A stretch of 12,565 nucleotides of DNA, taken from positions 1 to 12,565 of the forward strand of contig JBFWMB010000105.1 in NCBI GenBank assembly GCA_050251815.1. The letters run 5' to 3'. The stretch's first letter is position 1. Each line of letters starts with the position of its first letter. Under the pieces are notes generated by a model, which was not told the origin of the DNA, did not search any database, and saw only the letters and a program-made list of their open reading frames with translations. Below are positions 7,735 to 12,565 of the stretch, in pieces. The stretch comes from GWE2-40-63 sp050251815 (GTDB lineage Bacteria > Bacteroidota > Bacteroidia > Bacteroidales > SZUA-534). Made by a program: the position numbers and the translations under genes.

Positions 7735-8961
7735 CTAGTTTTCAAAAGATTCGTTGGCTAAAACTTCTTTAAACAAATCCAAAAGTGTGGTATCGGGAGG
7801 CATACCTTTTACGCTGGTAAAATAGTCGATAAAAAGCGCTTCCATACTTTTCGATAAATCGATATTTGTTGTGGTTTCGTGCTGAAAATCTTTATTCAAT
7901 ACTTCGGGAATAATAGAAATAATGCCGTTATGTGTCTGCATTATAAGTTTGCGATCGGCTGCACTGATAAAGGTTTCGCTAACCAAAGTAAGTTCAACCA
8001 GTGCATCGCCATTTGCTTCGAGCCAGCGAATCGCTTCGGAAACTCCGGTAATTTTAACGCGAAGCAAGCGCTTTCCTGCGTTTAATGGAAGCTTTTCAAC
8101 TACAGCATTTTTCGATGGTTCCAGGCTTATTAACGAAACATACTTTTGCTGGTCGGCTTCGCCAAAGCTGTAAGCAATAGGACTGCCGGAATAAACCACC
8201 GGGCAAGCTGCTCCTCCCACCTGGTGATACCGATGTAAATGGCCTAAAGCTACGTATTGCATTTGTAAGGGAATCAACGATGTATCGATTATTTGAGCCC
8301 CGCCTACATGTAGAATGGGTTTCTCGTCGTCGGGTTCCGGTTCCGGTTCAGTTCCCGCTTTCGACATAAATAAATGGGCCGCCAGCATATTCACTCCATG
8401 AGTATCGCAATAGGTTTCGGCTAATTGTCGCCACTGTTCACCAATTAAATTACTTAGAGCTTCTTCCTGATTCTCACTTCCCAGAAACGTTCTAAACCGG
8501 TATTCGTTTGCATAAGGAGTTAATAAAATCCGCAGCGGATAAGCTATCGAAGGTAGTTTTAATTCAATAAAACCTTCGGCACTTTGGGTAAGTTCCAAAC
8601 CGGTATCGAGTTTAAAAGGAGCTACCCTAGAATTCGGATAACCGGCAAAAATAATCCCGCATTCTTTGGCCAAAGGGTCGGGAGCTTCAATGCGATCGGG
8701 CGAATCGTGATTTCCGGCAATACAAATAACTGCACGTTTACCATTGTTTGTCATCCGCTTAAGCGATTTATAAAACAAATCGACACTTTCGACCGGCGGA
8801 TTAAAGGTGTCGAATAAATCGCCCGATACTATCAGCGCATCTACCTGCTCCTTATCAGCCAGTTCCGTAATTTCATTCATTACGGCCACCTGCTCTGAAT
8901 GGCGTGAATAAGTTTCGAGTTTTTTCCCCAGATGCCAGTCGGCGGTATGTAAAATCTTCAT
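7735..8961 (-). CDS. sbcD: SbcD/Mre11-type exonuclease subunit
   Basis: Metal-dependent nuclease subunit of SbcCD, acting as 3'-5' exonuclease and hairpin endonuclease together with SbcC. The 408 residues match the family length. The calcineurin-like phosphoesterase motifs appear in order: HTADWHLG (Asp8, His10), VSGDLFDT (Asp48), AGNHDSPDR (Asn84, His85), AAHLF (His196) and GHLHRYHQ (His241, His243), which together supply the two-metal site. A short Glu-Pro repeat with acidic tail (EPEPEPDDE, 205-213) sits in a variable loop between the last two motifs and is encoded by a repeated GGTTCC hexamer. The C-terminal part should dock on the SbcC coiled-coil base. It is first in the two-gene operon, with 115 bases and a terminator separating it from the polyamine genes upstream. 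A TACTTTTA sequence in that gap may be part of its promoter, but the spacing to a TTTG box is poor. Confidence 0.96.
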   Translation of the reverse strand: MKILHTADWHLGKKLETYSRHSEQVAVMNEITELADKEQVDALIVSGDLFDTFNPPVESVDLFYKSLKRMTNNGKRAVICIAGNHDSPDRIEAPDPLAKECGIIFAGYPNSRVAPFKLDTGLELTQSAEGFIELKLPSIAYPLRILLTPYANEYRFRTFLGSENQEEALSNLIGEQWRQLAETYCDTHGVNMLAAHLFMSKAGTEPEPEPDDEKPILHVGGAQIIDTSLIPLQMQYVALGHLHRYHQVGGAACPVVYSGSPIAYSFGEADQQKYVSLISLEPSKNAVVEKLPLNAGKRLLRVKITGVSEAIRWLEANGDALVELTLVSETFISAADRKLIMQTHNGIISIIPEVLNKDFQHETTTNIDLSKSMEALFIDYFTSVKGMPPDTTLLDLFKEVLANESFEN

Positions 8962-9032
8962 TGCTTTTATTTGATTTTTGAATCAGCTATACATTTTTGC
9001 CGCTTAAAAGTATTGAAATTCTGTGAAGCAAA

Positions 9033-9057
9033 AAAGGCCGGCTTTTGGCCGACCTTT
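9033..9057 (-). terminator. Rho-independent terminator of the polyamine genes
   Basis: A GC-rich 10-bp stem with one C-A mismatch (9033-9042 with 9048-9057) closes a five-base loop. Read on the minus strand it continues into seven T's (CCTTTTTTTGC). It starts 20 bases after the stop codon of the deoxyhypusine-synthase homologue and separates that gene from sbcD. Confidence 0.85.
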
Positions 9058-9076
9058 AATTACACAAAAATATTTT

Positions 9077-10054
9077 TTACCAACCCAATAAATAGGCAAA
9101 TATTAAAGGAGCTACAATAGTAGCATCCGATTCAACAATAAATTTGGGTGTATCGATATCCAATTTTCCCCAGGTAATTTTTTCGTTGGGTACAGCTCCT
9201 GAATAGGAACCATAACTGGTGGTAGAATCGGAAATCTGACAGAAATAGCTCCAAAAAGGTGTATCGGTACGTTCCATATCCTGATAAAGCATGGGAACTA
9301 CACAAATGGGAAAATCACCGGCAATACCGCCACCTATCTGGAAAAAGCCAATTCCGTTCTCTTTGGTATTTGCAGTATACCAATCGGCCAGCCAGGTCAT
9401 GTATTCAATTCCCGATTTCATGGTTGAAGGTTTTAATTCACCTTTTATGCAGTACGATGCAAAAATATTCCCCATGGTAGAATCTTCCCATCCGGGAACC
9501 ACAATGGGCAGGTTTTTCTGTGCTGCAGCTAACATCCAGCTGTTTTTTGCATCAATTTCGTAGTACTGTTCCAATACGCCCGATAGCAAAAGCTTGTACA
9601 TAAACTCATGTGGAAAATAACGTTCGCCTTTTTCTTCGGCCTCTTTCCAAATTTTAAAAATATGTTTTTGCAATCTTCTGAAAGCCTCTTCTTCAGGAAT
9701 ACAGGTGTCGGTAACGCGATTCAATCCTTTTTCCAAAAGCTCCCACTCCTGTTTTGGGGTTAAGTCGCGATATTCGGGAACTCTTTTGTAATGCGAGTGT
9801 GCCACCAAATTCATCAAATCTTCTTCGAGGTTTGCCCCGGTACACGAAATAATCTGGACTTTATCCTGACGAATGATTTCAGCGAGCGATTTTCCCAGTT
9901 CGGCAGTGCTCATAGCACCTGCAAGGGTAATCATCATTTTGTTGCCCTTGTTTAATTGTTGTTGATAGCCTTCGGCTGCATCAACCAATGCTGCTGAGTT
10001 AAAATGTTTGTAATGTTCCAGCATAAAAGCTGTAACGGGTCCTTTTGTTTGCAT
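9077..10054 (-). CDS. speY: Deoxyhypusine synthase homologue, likely homospermidine-type synthase
   Basis: NAD-dependent aminobutyl transferase family, 325 residues, in the usual bacterial range. Bacteria lack eIF5A, so a protein target is unlikely; a homologue in Anabaena (SpeY) is required for homospermidine formation. Family features visible are the NAD-site segment TLAGAMSTAELG (43-54), CTGANLEEDL (71-80), VPGWEDSTMGN (186-196), GGG (241-243) and TWGK with Lys297, which I align to catalytic Lys329 of the human enzyme. Aligned by eye, the KHH stretch that contains the human catalytic His288 is GDF here (245-247), and two human active-site Asp residues (313 and 316) are Tyr (281 and 284), while the Glu matching Glu323 stays (291). 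I infer a small-molecule amine acceptor, not a lysine on a protein. It lies 60 bases behind the arginine-decarboxylase gene, so the two are probably co-transcribed, and is followed by a terminator. The exact product (homospermidine or another polyamine) is not readable from the sequence. Confidence 0.85.
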   Translation of the reverse strand: MQTKGPVTAFMLEHYKHFNSAALVDAAEGYQQQLNKGNKMMITLAGAMSTAELGKSLAEIIRQDKVQIISCTGANLEEDLMNLVAHSHYKRVPEYRDLTPKQEWELLEKGLNRVTDTCIPEEEAFRRLQKHIFKIWKEAEEKGERYFPHEFMYKLLLSGVLEQYYEIDAKNSWMLAAAQKNLPIVVPGWEDSTMGNIFASYCIKGELKPSTMKSGIEYMTWLADWYTANTKENGIGFFQIGGGIAGDFPICVVPMLYQDMERTDTPFWSYFCQISDSTTSYGSYSGAVPNEKITWGKLDIDTPKFIVESDATIVAPLIFAYLLGW

Positions 10055-10075
10055 TGTTTCTACTATTAAGAGTTA

Positions 10076-10093
10076 CCTGTTATAATCAACAGG
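10076..10093. other. Small inverted repeat between the two polyamine genes
   Basis: CCTGTT (10076-10081) and AACAGG (10088-10093) form a perfect 6-bp stem with a six-base loop in the 60-base gap between the decarboxylase and the deoxyhypusine-synthase homologue. No T tract follows on the minus strand, so it is not a terminator. It could be an mRNA stability or processing element, or chance. Confidence 0.35.
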
Positions 10094-10114
10094 CCAAAAA
10101 TCATTGAATTATTT

Positions 10115-11521
10115 TTATTCCTTGTAACCTAAAATATGAAGCATATCATCAACAGTTTGCTCGTTGCGATACACATAGTCGATAAAGTTCCCTTTTTCGT
10201 CGCGGTCGACAATTACCTGTTTGGGCGATGGAATTAAACAGTGCTTTATTCCTCCGTACCCGCTGATGGAATCCTGATAAGCGCCGGTATGGAAAAAACC
10301 AATGTAAAGCGGTTCTTTTTCTTTATCAATAAAAGCCGGAAGCAATATCTGCTGGTTCAAGTCTTCGGAATTGTAATAATCGGAATGGTCGCAACTGATT
10401 CCACCGATACTAACGCGTGAATATTCGTTTTCCCATTTATTAACGGGCAAAAGAATAAATTTTTCATATATCGACCAGGCGTCGGGTATTGTGTTCATCA
10501 AGCTGTTATCGATGATGTACCATTTTTCCTTATCGTTTTGTTGTTTTTGCTCAATTACTTTAAATATATTGGCTCCACTCTCACCCACGGTGTATTTTCC
10601 AAATTCGGTATAAATATCGGGATCAGGAATTCCTTCAGTTGTGCAGATTTCCTTAATATTGCGTACAATTTCTTTAATCATGTATTCGTAATCATACTCA
10701 AAGCCCAGGTTGTTTCGAATGGGAAAACCGCCACCCAGGTTCAGTGAATCGAGGGTTTTGCATTTTTTCTTAAGCTCGGAATATATCTTTAAAGCTTTAT
10801 TAAATTCGCCCCAATAATACAGGCTGTCCTTAATGCCCGAATCGACAAAAAAGTGAAGCATTTTTAGCTCCAGGTTCGGATTTCCTTTAATTTTTGCATT
10901 AAAGTAACTCACTATTTCGGTGTGCCTGATGCCCAAACGTGAAGTATAATAGGCAGATTGCGGCTCTTCGTCGATGGCCATACGTAGGCCAATTTTTACT
11001 TTATGATCGCCGGCCAGACGGGTTACCTTGCTTAACTCTTTGGGACTATCGAGAACTATAATGGAGTTCTCGAAACCCATTTTTTGCAGGTTAATAATCT
11101 TGATGATGTAGTCATCGGTTTTATACCCATTGTGAACAATTATCCTCGATTTATCAAGCTCACCTTTTTTATACAGTTTCTCAATCAAATCAATATCAAA
11201 TGATGACGATGTTTCGAGGTTCACATTATGTTTTAAGGCAGCACTTATCACATGGTGAAAGTGACAACACTTGGTGCAATAACAATAATGGTAGTTTCCC
11301 TGGTAATTGTTGGCTTTAATGGCCCGGTTGAAAAGGTTTCTGGCTTTCTTAATCTGATCACCAATACGAGGCAGGTAAACAAGTTTGAACGGTGTACCGT
11401 ATTTCTCAATCAGGTACTTTAGTGAAACGCCGTGGAAGGTAAGGTATCCATCCCTTAAGTCAAAACCTTCCTGAGGAAAGTAATAACTTTGTTCAACAAG
11501 ATCAAAATAGGTATTCTTCAT
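10115..11521 (-). CDS. speA: Arginine decarboxylase-type PLP enzyme (alanine-racemase fold)
   Basis: Fold-III PLP decarboxylase of 468 residues, close to the Bacteroidota proteins annotated as arginine decarboxylase (arginine to agmatine plus CO2). It is shorter than the roughly 630-660 residue E. coli-type SpeA. An N-terminal Bacteroidota-specific stretch (FPQEGFDLRDGYLTFHG) precedes the barrel. The PLP lysine is probably Lys84 in YCYCTKCCHF. The phosphate-binding loop is NLGGGFP (261-267); EFGKY (306-310) sits where related enzymes have an EPGR motif; ISCDHSD (375-381) supplies the cross-subunit Cys377/Asp378 pair used for protonation and substrate binding; GAYQDSISGYGG (413-424) matches the final active-site segment. 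Four cysteines flank the PLP lysine. The neighbour downstream is a deoxyhypusine-synthase homologue, which supports a polyamine role. The substrate is inferred: ornithine, lysine or carboxynorspermidine decarboxylase activity in the same fold cannot be excluded. Confidence 0.82.
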   Translation of the reverse strand: MKNTYFDLVEQSYYFPQEGFDLRDGYLTFHGVSLKYLIEKYGTPFKLVYLPRIGDQIKKARNLFNRAIKANNYQGNYHYCYCTKCCHFHHVISAALKHNVNLETSSSFDIDLIEKLYKKGELDKSRIIVHNGYKTDDYIIKIINLQKMGFENSIIVLDSPKELSKVTRLAGDHKVKIGLRMAIDEEPQSAYYTSRLGIRHTEIVSYFNAKIKGNPNLELKMLHFFVDSGIKDSLYYWGEFNKALKIYSELKKKCKTLDSLNLGGGFPIRNNLGFEYDYEYMIKEIVRNIKEICTTEGIPDPDIYTEFGKYTVGESGANIFKVIEQKQQNDKEKWYIIDNSLMNTIPDAWSIYEKFILLPVNKWENEYSRVSIGGISCDHSDYYNSEDLNQQILLPAFIDKEKEPLYIGFFHTGAYQDSISGYGGIKHCLIPSPKQVIVDRDEKGNFIDYVYRNEQTVDDMLHILGYKE

Positions 11522-11819
11522 TTCTAATCATCCATAAAAATAATGAGTTTGAGTTTTTTGCAAATTAAGTTTATTTTTTCCGAAATCTAATCCAATTCCA
11601 AAAAATATGAATATTTTTTTAGTCGTTTGATTTTCAGCAAATAATACCAAGCAAAACCTTATTTCTCAAACCCTGTTTATGTTTCGTTTTAAATAATTCA
11701 CTTTGAATGCAGCGTAATTGTTGCTAAAAGCAAAAACGTATGCTTTTTACCAAATACGATTTAACGTTCTATAAAGGCTAACAACTCGCAAATTTTATTG
11801 TTTTGCCAATCTTTTTTGC
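11522..11819. other. 298-bp intergenic region upstream of the decarboxylase
   Basis: AT-rich DNA between the hemolysin III-family gene and the decarboxylase, both on the minus strand. It should contain the end of the first transcript and the promoter of the polyamine genes. No strong hairpin terminator follows the hemolysin III-family stop; only a weak GCAAA/TTTGC pairing is possible at about 11788-11819. I find no credible small reading frame or RNA gene. Confidence 0.5.
11638..11670 (-). promoter_or_regulatory. Possible promoter of the polyamine genes
   Basis: On the minus strand TTTG (11667-11670) is followed after 20 bases by TATTATTTG (11638-11646). This is close to the Bacteroidota sigma factor pattern (TTTG, 19-21 bases, TAnnTTTG), but with three bases in place of two inside the -7 element. 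If used, the decarboxylase mRNA would have a leader of about 110 bases. AT-rich DNA gives many near matches, so this is tentative. Confidence 0.28.
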
Positions 11820-12491
11820 TTAAACCAGTTGTTTAAAATGCAGGAAAATAGCCAACCAGTGAAACACGGTACCGGCAATGACAAACAAATGCCAGATTAG
11901 GTGTGAAAAAAGCAGTCTTTCCAATTTAAAAAACACCACTCCCAGAGAATAAAATATCCCACCTACAAAAATAAATGCAATACTCAAAGGCTGCATGTTA
12001 TTGAAAATAGGAATGAGGAAAAACAACAGCAACCAACCCATAATTACATATGAAATAATGATGAATTTATTAACGCCCCGTTCAAAACGATTCGGAAAAA
12101 CTACCTTTATTAAAGTTCCAGCAAAAGCAAAGCCCCACTCTATTCCGAACATTACCCAACCCCACTCGCCACGAATAATGGAAAGCGAAAGCGGAGTATA
12201 AGTACCTGCAATCAGAAAATAAATGGCTATTTGATCGAAATTATGAAAAAAATCTTTAGCTCCGGAATGGGGCAGCGAATGGTTTAAAGTAGATGAGGTA
12301 TACAAAAGAATCATGGTCAGCCCAAAAATTGAAGCACTGGTCACATGCCATGGACTACCGGTTTTTGAAGCATATAAAACAATAAATACAGTGGCTACAA
12401 TACTTAAAATTAATCCTATACCATGTGAAATGGCATTTGCTAATTCTTCTGATTTGGTAAATCGTTCGTTTTTTGGGTTCATTTGTTTCAT
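11820..12491 (-). CDS. trhA: Hemolysin III / PAQR family membrane protein
   Basis: Integral membrane protein of 223 residues with about seven hydrophobic helices, of the HlyIII/YqfA (TrhA) branch of the PAQR superfamily, which includes eukaryotic adiponectin receptors. It is probably in the inner membrane. Family motifs are the N-terminal EELANAISHGIG (15-26), SSTLNH (66-71) with His71, FDQIAIYFLIAGTYTP (85-100) with Asp86, and HLIWH (197-201) giving the HxxxH of the last helix, with His211 beyond it. His71, His197 and His201 are the expected metal ligands, with Asp86 nearby, so a zinc-dependent hydrolase-like site is intact. Bacterial members have been tied to membrane-energy or fatty-acid homeostasis; the hemolysin name is historical. 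Start is ATG at 12491, but a second ATG three codons in (12482) is equally possible. It stands alone between an upstream terminator and the polyamine genes. Confidence 0.92.
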   Translation of the reverse strand: MKQMNPKNERFTKSEELANAISHGIGLILSIVATVFIVLYASKTGSPWHVTSASIFGLTMILLYTSSTLNHSLPHSGAKDFFHNFDQIAIYFLIAGTYTPLSLSIIRGEWGWVMFGIEWGFAFAGTLIKVVFPNRFERGVNKFIIISYVIMGWLLLFFLIPIFNNMQPLSIAFIFVGGIFYSLGVVFFKLERLLFSHLIWHLFVIAGTVFHWLAIFLHFKQLV

Positions 12492-12540
12492 TACTAAAGC
12501 TTTTTTGGGGTTTTAAAGAGGCTGAAAATAATAAAAAAAG

Positions 12541-12565
12541 CCACAGGAACCGGAGTTTCCTGTGG
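12541..12565 (-). terminator. Terminator of an unseen upstream minus-strand gene
   Basis: CCACAGGAA (12541-12549) and TTCCTGTGG (12557-12565) make a perfect 9-bp stem with a seven-base loop, reaching the window edge. Read on the minus strand it is followed by CTTTTTTTATT. It lies 49 bases upstream of the hemolysin III-family start, so it should end a minus-strand gene beyond the right edge, and it leaves very little room for the promoter of the next gene. Confidence 0.8.

Noticed and set aside
1..12565. A hidden mobile element, CRISPR array, toxin-antitoxin pair or defence system.
   Set aside because: No transposase, integrase, phage, Cas or toxin-like protein, and no regularly spaced repeats beyond the two-copy tRNA-end repeat. 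SbcCD and HU are housekeeping genes and are not evidence of a defence island.

Overview
The window looks like chromosomal DNA from a member of the Bacteroidota, probably class Bacteroidia or a close marine or anaerobic relative. The grounds are AT-rich intergenic DNA, no clear Shine-Dalgarno sites before the starts, a two-TM 'GGLWIKFSD' histidine-kinase N terminus, a PEP carboxylase with the TAHPTQF and FFDGRGGPPARGGG motifs, and a 468-residue arginine-decarboxylase-type protein very like those I know from Flavobacteriia and relatives. The genus cannot be fixed from the window alone.

Layout. Bases 1-44 are the 3' part of a tRNA-Arg(UCU) cut by the window edge. It is followed by its terminator and by a 112-bp tandem duplication that copies the tRNA 3' end together with the terminator (to about 243). 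A small membrane histidine kinase (378-1304, +) comes next and converges on phosphoenolpyruvate carboxylase (1327-3897, -). From there to the right edge every gene is on the minus strand. In the order they are transcribed, from the right edge: a terminator of an unseen upstream gene (12541-12565), a hemolysin III/PAQR membrane protein (12491-11820), a polyamine pair consisting of an arginine decarboxylase-like PLP enzyme (11521-10115) and a deoxyhypusine-synthase homologue (10054-9077), a terminator, the sbcD-sbcC nuclease pair (8961-7735 and 7731-4660, 3 nt apart), the nucleoid protein HU (4318-4043) with a strong terminator, and finally ppc.

How the genes work together. SbcD and SbcC form one Mre11/Rad50-type complex and are translationally linked. 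The decarboxylase and the deoxyhypusine-synthase homologue are best read as a polyamine module (arginine to agmatine, then on towards homospermidine or a related polyamine). The agmatinase that this route would need is not between them. HU, PEP carboxylase, the kinase and the PAQR protein look like independent housekeeping units.

I see no phage, transposase, CRISPR array, toxin-antitoxin or defence island, and most of the window is ordinary core genome. The two places most worth a second look are the tandem tRNA 3'-end/terminator repeat at the left edge and the polyamine gene pair, whose deoxyhypusine-synthase homologue keeps the catalytic lysine but has lost the residues typical of protein-modifying deoxyhypusine synthases.
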